The notes under the pieces were generated by a model, which saw nothing but the letters and a program-made list of their open reading frames with translations, was not told the DNA's origin and did no database searches. Shown here piece by piece: positions 33,948 through 41,521 of a stretch of DNA of 64,000 nucleotides; positions within the stretch are counted from its first letter, which is position 1; each line of letters begins with the position of its first letter. This DNA comes from Paenibacillus sp. RC67 (GTDB taxonomy: Bacteria > Bacillota > Bacilli > Paenibacillales > NBRC-103111). The stretch is taken from the NCBI RefSeq assembly GCF_030020805.1, contig NZ_CP125098.1, positions 6,905,501 through 6,969,500 of the forward strand. Reading direction: 5' to 3'. The position numbers were made by a program, and so were the translations under genes.

Positions 33948-35270
33948 ATGGATACGTACGCGAATTCGCTTAAAAAAACGCTGACATCCCTCATACGAGA
34001 AATGTCAGCTGCACCAGCACCTTATGTCAAAAATCCTGAAAAGGATTTTACCCGTAAGAAAAAGCTGCCCTTTGAAACGGTTATGCAGCTCCTGATCTCC
34101 ATGGGAGGCAACAGCATCTATAAGGAACTCTTGGAATCGCAGGGCTATGACGTAAACACTGCAACCACTTCTGCTTTTGTCCAACAAAGAAATAAAATCC
34201 TGCCGTCTGCTGTGGAATTCTTGTTTCACGCATTTACGCAATCGTATGCGGATATCAAGTGCTACCGAGGGTATCGATTACTTGCCGTTGACGGCTCGGA
34301 TTTGCATATCGCAACGGACTCTGAGGAAACGGACACCTATTTTCAAAGTCAACCGAACACGAAAGGCTTTAACCTTCTGCACTTGAACGCAGCCTATGAC
34401 TTGTGCAACAGACTTTACGTGGATGCCCTTGTTCAGCCACGAAGGTTGTGGAACGAGGGAAGGGCGCTGGCTACTATGGTTGACCGTTCCCCCATCAAGG
34501 GCAAAACCATTGTGATTGCCGATCGCGGTTATGAAAGTTACAACAATTTCGCGCATATTGAACGCAAAGGTTGGAACTATGTTATACGGGTAAAGGATTT
34601 GGAGTCCAATGGTATTCTTTCGGGTTTGCGTTTGCCTACTAGCGGAGCGTTTGATTGGGACGTTCATCTGACCCTCACCAAAAAACAAACCAAAGCGGTT
34701 AAGGCTCGTCCCGAGATGTACAAGTTCGTCCCTTCCACGTCTACATTTGATTTTTTGGATTTGCAGGAGAACTTGTTTTACCCGATTTCCTTTCGGGTTG
34801 TTCGTTTCGTCTTGCCCAGTGGCGCTTATGAAACCGTCATTACGAATCTTTCTGCCGCTGATTTCCCACCCGATGAAATCAAGTCCATTTATAACATGCG
34901 ATGGGGCATTGAAACTTCTTTTAGGGCATTAAAATACACCGTCGGTCTGACGCATTTTCACGCAAAGAGACAAGAGTCCATCGTCCAAGAGATTTTCGCA
35001 AGAATGATCATGTACAATTTCGCTGAAATGATGACCTCGCACGTCGTCATTTCGAAAATGGATAAACGGCACTCCTACCAAGTCAACTTCACGGTCGCCG
35101 TTCATGTTTGTAGACATTTCCTGCGCTCACGGGACGATGAACCCCTGCCCGATGTTGAAGCGCTGATTCGCAAAAACATTTTGCCGATTCGACCCATTCG
35201 CCCAGGGCAGAAGAATACGCGCAAAATCCGCTCGAAATCAGTCGTTAGCTTCGTTTATAGAGTAGCATAA
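33948..35270 (+). CDS. IS4-family DDE transposase
   Basis: 440 residues, with an AGGAGG site before the ATG. The DDE triad is visible: first Asp in RLLAVDGSD (about residue 107), second Asp in TIVIADRGYE (about 194), and Glu in the YxxRW...E signature YNMRWGIETSFRALK (about 326), the Y(2)R(3)E(6)K motif of IS4. It cuts and pastes the element. Frame intact throughout. Confidence 0.93.
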   Translation: MDTYANSLKKTLTSLIREMSAAPAPYVKNPEKDFTRKKKLPFETVMQLLISMGGNSIYKELLESQGYDVNTATTSAFVQQRNKILPSAVEFLFHAFTQSYADIKCYRGYRLLAVDGSDLHIATDSEETDTYFQSQPNTKGFNLLHLNAAYDLCNRLYVDALVQPRRLWNEGRALATMVDRSPIKGKTIVIADRGYESYNNFAHIERKGWNYVIRVKDLESNGILSGLRLPTSGAFDWDVHLTLTKKQTKAVKARPEMYKFVPSTSTFDFLDLQENLFYPISFRVVRFVLPSGAYETVITNLSAADFPPDEIKSIYNMRWGIETSFRALKYTVGLTHFHAKRQESIVQEIFARMIMYNFAEMMTSHVVISKMDKRHSYQVNFTVAVHVCRHFLRSRDDEPLPDVEALIRKNILPIRPIRPGQKNTRKIRSKSVVSFVYRVA

Positions 35271-35439
35271 TTCGGTTCACATGAACATTTTTTAAGCGGA
35301 TATGCCATCCGCTTTGTTTGCTGTACGCTTTTTTCCTTGCTTGCACAAAAAACAAACGGCATAGGACTTTTTCCCATGCCGTTTCTCGGATTTCATTTGT
35401 TTTCCCGATCTTTTCTCTTAGCTTAACTTAATGACATTG

Positions 35440-35449
35440 GTGCGCACTC
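35440..35449. repeat. Right target-site duplication of the IS4-family element
   Basis: GTGCGCACTC, copy of 33781-33790. Confidence 0.85.
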
Positions 35450-35472
35450 CCCTCCTTTTCGTTACGCGATTA

Positions 35473-35592
35473 TTACCACAGCCGTTGAATGAAGTATAGC
35501 AATAAGCCTACAGTTAAGCCAGTTGCTACACCTATCGCGTACTGAACGGCATAATCACGTATCTTTCCTGTGTTCTTCCGTTTCATTCTCAT
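35473..35592 (-). CDS. 39-residue single-pass membrane protein
   Basis: ATG at 35592 follows GGAGGTTACGT, an excellent ribosome site. The product starts MRMKRKNTGKIRDYAVQYAI and ends with a membrane helix GVATGLTVGLLLYFIQRLW. A basic cytoplasmic start plus one helix is typical of small regulatory membrane peptides or type I toxins, yet I recognise no family. It lies directly downstream, on the same strand, of the structured RNA at 35650-35890, which may be its leader. Confidence 0.6.
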   Translation of the reverse strand: MRMKRKNTGKIRDYAVQYAIGVATGLTVGLLLYFIQRLW

Positions 35593-35649
35593 ACGTAACC
35601 TCCATGGTTTCATGGGGTACGTACCGAGACTAGGGCAGAACATAATTTT

Positions 35650-35890
35650 TAATTACACCCTTGTAGAAAATTTATTACCTGCTCTTCCACAATACCTATT
35701 GGCCAAATTGCTTGGCCGTCTCCTCCACTCGTAACGAGTGCATTCACCAAGCCTAGTTTGGTGTCCTCTGGCCCCAAACTAGGGGTATTTAGCTGACTCA
35801 CGTTATTATGAGTCCTCCTCAAACTGCACTAGCCTACGGAACTTACCCGTAGTTTAGTGTAGGGACAACAGTCCCTATTTACATTATAAT
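35650..35890 (-). ncRNA. Putative structured RNA or long structured leader
   Basis: On the minus strand six stable hairpins lie in a row: GGGAC-TGTT-GTCCC; CACTA-AA-CTACGG...CCGTAG-GC-TAGTG; GACTCA-TAATAACG-TGAGTC; CCTAGTTTGG with CCAAACTAGG (10 bp, perfect, loop of 12); CACTCG-TTA-CGAGTG; GGCCAA-GCAA-TTGGCC. No ORF crosses it. Purine-rich linkers (GAGGAGG, GGAGGAGAC) separate them. This is far more structure than in other spacers here. Possible kinds: a cis-regulatory leader of the 39-residue gene, a TnpB-guide (omega) RNA left by a lost IS605-type element, or a new ncRNA. Family not recognised. Confidence 0.5.
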
Positions 35891-36097
35891 CCTCGAAATT
35901 CCTATTTGCAAAATAGTTTTAAGTGGATATGGTGTAATAAACAATCACTTCTTGCTCTGCATACCGAAATAGTTCAAGGAATTCTGTGAATATCGAGGCC
36001 TCAACAAATTATCCAACCTGTTGAAATCTGCCTAAGAGCCGAAAAAAATGAACCAGAGAGACAAGAAAGCTGTTTTGTCCTCGGGAGGTGACTTAAT

Positions 36098-36409
36098 ATG
36101 AGTGAAATATTAGAAGTGTACGAAAAACTCGTAACCGGAGAAAATCAACTGTGCAGACGCATCGAGACACTTGACATCTTGCAAAGTGTACATAGGCACG
36201 GCACACAACTAGACACTTTAACCGTCGAAGATGCTCTAATGACAATCCATCGCATGCAACAAGACCTGCAAATCGAACTCCATGCTCGATTGGAAAAGAG
36301 CATCCTAGCCCATAGACACAGCGAATACAAGGGAGCCCATAAGCAAGATAGGCAGCCCAGGTACGGCACCGAGTATTTCACTACATTCGGTTTAAACCTT
36401 TCTCCGTAA
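36098..36409 (+). CDS. Small hydrophilic protein, unknown function
   Basis: 103 residues with GGGAGGTGA before the ATG. The first 80 or so residues look like a genuine helical protein (EILEVYEKLVTGENQLCRRI, LTVEDALMTIHRMQQDLQIE). The last 25 residues are the complement of a plausible minus-strand protein start (MTKEGQTFQTYGERFKP, ATG at 36438 with GGAGGGG before it), so the 3' end may be a junction with another gene fragment. Unknown role; located in the accessory island. Confidence 0.55.
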   Translation: MSEILEVYEKLVTGENQLCRRIETLDILQSVHRHGTQLDTLTVEDALMTIHRMQQDLQIELHARLEKSILAHRHSEYKGAHKQDRQPRYGTEYFTTFGLNLSP

Positions 36410-36856
36410 GTTTGAAATGTCTGTCCTTCTTTAGTCATACCAAAATCCCCTCCAAGTTCACTCTATCCTCATGATATCATCCGGACTTTTTTGAGTGTCT
36501 ACTTGAAGGGGATGATACCAAAGTAACACCAAGTAGTTCCAACGGTCCAAAGAAGCTAGATAAAAGAAGATAAATAAGGCTAAAAAGAGCCTTGAGGGCA
36601 TCGAGCTGCAAATAACTGGGGACAATCCATAAACGAAAAAGCAACCGTCACAGAAGATGATCTGCGTCAACTGCTTTCCCAGTTGAAAATTCATTTAGTA
36701 CCCGAGATAATCTATTGGGGCGATAGCTTAGGCCTTTGCTCTCTTTACAGTACTATACTGGATCTTGGGAGAGGCTTAGTAGTTAAAAGTAACCATCATA
36801 GTGGTAGACAGATCCAAAATGATTTACACATATTAATTTAACGGGATACAAATAAA
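36410..36856. other. Region with gene debris
   Basis: No intact gene. A plus-strand frame from about 36592 to 36841 (ATVTEDDLRQLLSQLKIHLV at 36636) looks protein-like but has no start codon or ribosome site, and an open minus frame at 36458-36694 looks like its shadow. I treat it as a decayed fragment. Confidence 0.35.
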
Positions 36857-36858
36857 CT

Positions 36859-36885
36859 TAAAAACCCTCTTTTTGAAAGGGTTTT
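36859..36885. terminator. Terminator hairpin downstream of the membrane/lipase pair
   Basis: AAAACCCT-CTTTTTGA-AAGGGTTTT, about 25 bases past the stop at 36911; T-rich on the minus strand (TTTTTAAG). Confidence 0.65.
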
Positions 36886-36910
36886 GGTATCTGAATATTG
36901 ATAAAGTCTA

Positions 36911-37483
36911 TTATTGATTAATTATTTTAACTGTTAGCACTTTAAGGTCTTTTTTTTTCCTATTTTTTTCAACGTATACTGAGATCTCATATGTATTGTA
37001 GTACTTTTGTAGCATTTCTTTTAACTTTATTCGAAAAGAATGTAGAACATCTGTAACATCATCTGACTTTATATACACTTGGATTCCTTTTTTATTTTCA
37101 TTTCTGTGATAAATAACAGTAATATCTTCATCTATTTGTAGGTGCAGATTATAATTAGCAAGCTCATTTTTTATTATTTGTTTTATTTCTATTTCAAATT
37201 GGTTCATTTTCTTTAAGTTATGGGTTTCTAGGTACGTTTCCTTAAAAACTATAAATATAAAAACAATAACTGGTACAACGATAGTGTACCAATATGTCCA
37301 TGAATAAAAAATATTTAAAAAAACATTTATTATAACAAGTACTGAAGGCGTAATTAAGTACTTAAAGTAATTTAGAACAGTGACATCAAAAAATAAAGAA
37401 GCACTTAACTTCTTTTTCTGAATTCTATAAAGGGTAAAGAGTATAATGAGTATTGTCACATTAACTGTCATTATAAGCACCAT
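36911..37483 (-). CDS. Membrane protein next to the LCAT-like lipase
   Basis: 190 residues. Three hydrophobic helices (about 4-20, 38-62 and 64-82) followed by a charged cytoplasmic domain of about 105 residues with alternating beta strands (IDEDITVIYHR, IQVYIKSDDVTDVLH, YEISVYVEKN). Very AT-rich. It follows the lipase gene by 22 bp, so they are co-transcribed and likely act together; the membrane part could recruit the lipase to its lipid substrate. No family recognised. Confidence 0.6.
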   Translation of the reverse strand: MVLIMTVNVTILIILFTLYRIQKKKLSASLFFDVTVLNYFKYLITPSVLVIINVFLNIFYSWTYWYTIVVPVIVFIFIVFKETYLETHNLKKMNQFEIEIKQIIKNELANYNLHLQIDEDITVIYHRNENKKGIQVYIKSDDVTDVLHSFRIKLKEMLQKYYNTYEISVYVEKNRKKKDLKVLTVKIINQ

Positions 37484-37505
37484 TCTTCTTTACCCCCTCC
37501 AAACT

Positions 37506-40109
37506 TTACTTATGAATGTATCGGACTTTTATTTGTTGTATTCTAAGAACTGTATTATGGTCTGAATCCACTATATGGAGCTCTAGATTTTGAATTTCAT
37601 TTGACTGGAACTCCTTTACTGTCTCCTCAATAAACTTTATGCTGAAACTTCCTTCATATACATTCGTTGTTTCATTAAATACAATTTCGGCTTCGTCAAA
37701 TAAAGATTCTGATCTATTTTTTATATAAAGCAAAGCTGATAAATTCAAAGTTTTCCTTTCTACCCCAACTTTATCGAAGACCTTAAAATAAAAGCTATAC
37801 GATTCCTGTGAGTTTGGTATCGTAAAGTCCTCGTCTAAGTTATGGAAGGAAACCGTATAGTCAATATTGTTATAGAATACTGCTGAAGTAGATATTCCCC
37901 TTAAGATTATATTTTTGAAATTTTTTATGTTTCTCTCATTGATAGTTGTGTATGGTCTTCCTCCTAATCTTTTGGTAATCCTACAATAGATGTCCTCATC
38001 CAAATGGAGGTTAAATAATACTTCATGGATTTTACTTTCTTCAATAGTACCTTCAAAAACGGATATTATATCCTTTTCTATAATTTTATATTCACTTTCT
38101 TTTTTCAAATCCCCTAAAAGGGTATCGTATGTTATAGTCATAATTCTTTCCAAATTATTATAAATTATATCTTCACCGTAAACATCATTATCATTATCAA
38201 ATCTCATGGTTATTTCAGGAAGTTCAATGCCGTATTGATGATTTAAAATAAAATAGTAGCGGTTAGGTTTTACTTTTACTTTAAACTGATGTGTATAAAA
38301 TTCAAACTCGACAACTGGTTCTAATTCTTTTAAATAGAAAATTGAAAGTTCATTATAATCTTCGGTATTTCCTTGAATATCTCTAGAGTAAATCAAAATT
38401 TTGTTCATTCCGGGTTTTAACATTAATTCAGTTTCTTCAAAAGTCATTATATTAAATTTTTCACCATTAATTGAATAAAAAGTATTATCGATATCAAAAG
38501 ATCCCCGGCAAACTTCTTCTAGATATAGGTATGATCTACCCGTACACAAGTATATATCTTTATCCTCTCTAAACACACCTTGTTCAAAGGACAATCTATA
38601 CTTTGTCTTTGGAAAGATTAATTCTACAGTGTTGCGTGCTTGTATAGGCTTAAGTTCTAATTCTTCTATGTGTTCATTTTCTTTTATTATAGCCTTAACA
38701 TCGGCAGTTACTTCACTTATTACTAATTCAACAGTCTTGTTTAGATTAATATTAAAGGTTTTAAATGAGCCCGAACCGGATTCTTTCATTCGACCATTCT
38801 TAAAATTTTCAACTGCTATAGAGGTTGGCCCCTCTGCGTAAGCTTCTATAATAAGCTTTTGCTCTTTGTTTTCATATTGGTATTCTTCGTATAATACATA
38901 AATTGTTTTTCCTATAGTATATACTTGTGCTTTTTGGTCGTATAGAATTCCCTCAAAACTTTGCTCATCAATAGCTTCAATATGACCATAAATAGAATTC
39001 CCATTATCATCCAGAATATTCACCATTACTGGACATGCAATTCTCACTACCTTACCAGTAAAGCCAGTTTCTTTAACTTTCTCAACACTTAGGATAATTT
39101 CTTCGTTTTCAGTAACCTCGTCCTCATTCAATATCTTTGAAATTAGTTCTATTACACACCGATTATTTGGGAGTGCGTGATGTTTTACTTTGGGTACAAA
39201 ATATTTATAGGAATTCTCGGACATTGCACTGAAAATTGTTACAGTACCATCACCATTTCTAAAATCACCCAAATGCTCGTTTAGCTCATTTTCTTCGATT
39301 CCAGCAAGCGTAAAAGAACCAACACCAATCACCTCATGATGTTCAATATCTAAAGGTTTAATTAATGCTTTGTGAAAATCTTCAATTACTTCTTGATAAT
39401 CATGATGATACATATCGAAGATCGGTAGTATTAATTCATCAAATGCTTCTTCGGAAGAATATATATTGGTCCTGTCATTTCTAAAAACTAATATTGGTTC
39501 ATCTTGAATTAGTGCTTTTTTGAAATATTCTTCGTTAGGTAACAATTGAAATACACTTGGAAAAGAAGGTGAGATAAATTTCGAAGCCTTATCAGTAATT
39601 ACTATTCCCTGAAAAATTCCATCTTCAGGAATTGATTTCCCGAAATTTAAAGTTTTATAAGCATCTAGAGATCCAAGCCAAGGCGTCCCTAATGTAATAA
39701 TTCTCTTAATCTTTCCTCGCCACTTGTCACTTAAATCTGAATTCAAAAAAAGCTTAGTTATTATGCCTCCCATACTATGGGCAATAATTGTGATCTCATC
39801 TGCGTCTGCATCTAGTATTTCTTGTTCAAATCTCTCTATTTGAGTTAAGTTATTTTTTCTCCAGTCATAAAAAAGCTCACTAACGATATAACCTTTTTCT
39901 TTAAGATCCCCTATTATTTTACCATATGTAAGCCCTAAAACACTCACTGCTCTAAAATGATCGCCATCATTATCTTCATTTAAGGTTAGGTATTGCTCGT
40001 AATAATCAAGTAGGGGTAAGTCAACGACCTTGCGTGGCCAAACTTTTACTGATTTGTTTTGCAAGACGCTCCCCATAATTCCAGGTACCACTATTATTTG
40101 TCGTTTCAA
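37506..40109 (-). CDS. LCAT/PGAP1-like alpha/beta-hydrolase with long C-terminal beta-rich region
   Basis: Start set at TTG 40109, preceded by GGAAGGTG; an ATG at 40154 has no ribosome site. The 867-residue protein begins MKRQIIVVPGIMGSVLQNKS, characteristic of lecithin:cholesterol-acyltransferase-like lipases, then FYDWRKNN. The triad is S112 (AHSMGG), D287 (GDGTV) and H310 or H311 (VKHHALPNN). Residues 330-867 are likely Ig-like or jelly-roll segments with no catalytic motif. No signal peptide, so it works inside the cell. AT-rich and distinct from flanking genes, which suggests transfer. It may be a phospholipase-type effector with its 190-residue membrane partner. Confidence 0.75.
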   Translation of the reverse strand: MKRQIIVVPGIMGSVLQNKSVKVWPRKVVDLPLLDYYEQYLTLNEDNDGDHFRAVSVLGLTYGKIIGDLKEKGYIVSELFYDWRKNNLTQIERFEQEILDADADEITIIAHSMGGIITKLFLNSDLSDKWRGKIKRIITLGTPWLGSLDAYKTLNFGKSIPEDGIFQGIVITDKASKFISPSFPSVFQLLPNEEYFKKALIQDEPILVFRNDRTNIYSSEEAFDELILPIFDMYHHDYQEVIEDFHKALIKPLDIEHHEVIGVGSFTLAGIEENELNEHLGDFRNGDGTVTIFSAMSENSYKYFVPKVKHHALPNNRCVIELISKILNEDEVTENEEIILSVEKVKETGFTGKVVRIACPVMVNILDDNGNSIYGHIEAIDEQSFEGILYDQKAQVYTIGKTIYVLYEEYQYENKEQKLIIEAYAEGPTSIAVENFKNGRMKESGSGSFKTFNINLNKTVELVISEVTADVKAIIKENEHIEELELKPIQARNTVELIFPKTKYRLSFEQGVFREDKDIYLCTGRSYLYLEEVCRGSFDIDNTFYSINGEKFNIMTFEETELMLKPGMNKILIYSRDIQGNTEDYNELSIFYLKELEPVVEFEFYTHQFKVKVKPNRYYFILNHQYGIELPEITMRFDNDNDVYGEDIIYNNLERIMTITYDTLLGDLKKESEYKIIEKDIISVFEGTIEESKIHEVLFNLHLDEDIYCRITKRLGGRPYTTINERNIKNFKNIILRGISTSAVFYNNIDYTVSFHNLDEDFTIPNSQESYSFYFKVFDKVGVERKTLNLSALLYIKNRSESLFDEAEIVFNETTNVYEGSFSIKFIEETVKEFQSNEIQNLELHIVDSDHNTVLRIQQIKVRYIHK

Positions 40110-40475
40110 TTTAAACACCTTCCATATTTCTTTTTTATATGATAAATCTACCATATTTAATAATATTTTTATACATAATTCATGGACTTTCGCAACTCTA
40201 AGAGGAACCGAGATTCTTTTAGAACTTTCTTCCCAATCGGCTTCTTTTTGTAATTATTTTTATAGCCAACGACTCTTTTGAGCCTTCTTCCCCCATGCCT
40301 TAAGGCTTTACTTGTGTTTTAATGACTGGTAGTTTTAGGTGCATTCACAGTTTCCCGATAAACCATCCACTTGACGGAAACAGTGCATTAGGATAGACGT
40401 AGACGTCGATGTTTACATCCGTGCAGACACTGATGCTAACGACGCCGTCGCCCAAATCTATCAAGGGAGTAAATC
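40110..40475. other. Spacer between the lipase gene and the ribokinase cluster
   Basis: No convincing gene. A short plus-strand frame before 40476 (DVYIRADTDANDAVAQIYQG) looks protein-like but has no start. It probably marks the border of the accessory island. Confidence 0.35.
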
Positions 40476-40541
40476 ATGCGTAAACGGAACGAGCATAAGA
40501 AAAGCGAGATTTCTTTTGTGGCAGATTTTCTTGCACTCTAA
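40476..40541 (+). CDS. 21-residue ORF with good ribosome site (uncertain)
   Basis: ATG at 40476 follows CAAGGGAG at good spacing and opens MRKRNEHKKSEISFVADFLA before stopping at 40541. It may be the start of a truncated gene rather than a real peptide. Confidence 0.25.
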   Translation: MRKRNEHKKSEISFVADFLAL

Positions 40542-40577
40542 AGCTCCTAAAAAAATACTTTGAGAATTCCACAACAA

Positions 40578-40607
40578 AAGCCATCCTCCGAAAACGAAGG
40601 ATGGCTT
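40578..40607 (-). terminator. Terminator of the ribokinase-end operon
   Basis: Minus-strand AAGCCATCCTTCG-TTTT-CGGAGGATGGCTT followed by TTGTTGT, 14 bases after the ribokinase stop. Confidence 0.8.
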
Positions 40608-40620
40608 CCTACCTCTTTCA

Positions 40621-41517
40621 CTACCCCAAAATCTCCCCAACCCCAGGAATCGCTTCCTGGGCTCCTAACCGTGTGACAGCAATAGCCGAAGCACTTTGCG
40701 CCAGATCCACCGCTTCATCCATACTCTTACCCGCGATAATCATCGCAGCCAGTGTCCCAGAGAACGTATCCCCTGCCGCGGTGGTGTCAACAGCCACCAC
40801 CTTGCGAGCCTCTCTATACACATTCTCGGTCCCGTTAAAGTACACGATCCCCTTCTCTCCTAGCGTAATGAGAGGGTAACGAATCCCTTTGCCGCGCAAA
40901 ACATCCAGAGCTTGGAGAGCATCGTCAGCGCTCCGTATCTCCACATCCGTGTATACGCGGCACTCGATTTCATTCGGCGTGAAGTAGTCCACGCCGCGCA
41001 GAATGTCGTCATCTAACGGCACAGCTGGCGCCGGATTCAAGAAAATCGGCACCTTGCCCTTGAGCATACGAACCGCTTCATATACCGTCTCCATCGGAAT
41101 CTCCAGCTGCAGCATAACGGCAGCGGCGGAGAGAAGCTCCTGCTCATAGCCGCGGATATAATCCGGTGTGACGTTGTTATTAGCCCCGCCATCCAGAATG
41201 ATGCTGTTATTTCCATTCAGCACGGTAATAGCGGCGACGCCTGTCGTGACGTTCGGCTCACGCATCAAGTAGTCGGTGTGTACCCCATAGCCCGAGAGGC
41301 CGTCAAGCAAAGACTGGCCGAAGAGGTCATCGCCGACTTTGCCCATGAACCAGGTATTGGCGCCCATCTTGGCGCAGGCGACTGCTTGGTTGGCTCCTTT
41401 ACCGCCGGGGGAGAGGAAGAAGCCCTCTCCCTGCATCGTCTCACCGATTTCTGGAATGCGGCTTGTAAGCATCACCATATCCATATTCGCGCTCCCCAGG
41501 ACAATAATTTTTCCCAT
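40621..41517 (-). CDS. PfkB-family sugar kinase, ribokinase type
   Basis: 298 residues, normal ribokinase length. The N-terminal PfkB signature is GGKGANQA (38-45) and the C-terminal one DTTAAGDTFSG with catalytic D250; the usual GAGD anion hole reads AAGD. N-terminal NMDMV and a TTGVAAITV region also match RbsK. It should phosphorylate ribose (or a similar sugar) with ATP in the cytoplasm. It starts 4 bp after the stop of an ADP-ribosylglycohydrolase-family gene, so ribose freed by that enzyme is a sensible substrate. Last gene of the cluster. Confidence 0.85.
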   Translation of the reverse strand: MGKIIVLGSANMDMVMLTSRIPEIGETMQGEGFFLSPGGKGANQAVACAKMGANTWFMGKVGDDLFGQSLLDGLSGYGVHTDYLMREPNVTTGVAAITVLNGNNSIILDGGANNNVTPDYIRGYEQELLSAAAVMLQLEIPMETVYEAVRMLKGKVPIFLNPAPAVPLDDDILRGVDYFTPNEIECRVYTDVEIRSADDALQALDVLRGKGIRYPLITLGEKGIVYFNGTENVYREARKVVAVDTTAAGDTFSGTLAAMIIAGKSMDEAVDLAQSASAIAVTRLGAQEAIPGVGEILG

Positions 41518-41521
41518 TGGC

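Larger units (their letters stand above)
33791..35439 (+). mobile_element. Complete IS4-family insertion sequence
   Basis: 1649 bp with perfect 18-bp terminal inverted repeats CAATGTCATTAAGTTAAG (33791-33808 and, inverted, 35422-35439), flanked by a 10-bp direct repeat. It carries a single intact transposase gene and a strong hairpin near its left end that blocks outside transcription. All parts are intact, so the copy is likely recent. Without it the target reads AGGGGGTGCGCACTCCCCT, itself an inverted repeat. Confidence 0.92.

Noticed and set aside
36145..36438. Minus-strand frame with good ribosome site (MTKEGQTFQTYGERFKP)
   Set aside because: Only the first 25 codons look protein-like; the rest is cysteine-rich shadow of the plus-strand gene at 36098. 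Kept only as a possible junction.
36458..36694. Minus-strand 78-codon frame
   Set aside because: No ribosome site; aromatic-rich random product opposite a more protein-like plus frame.
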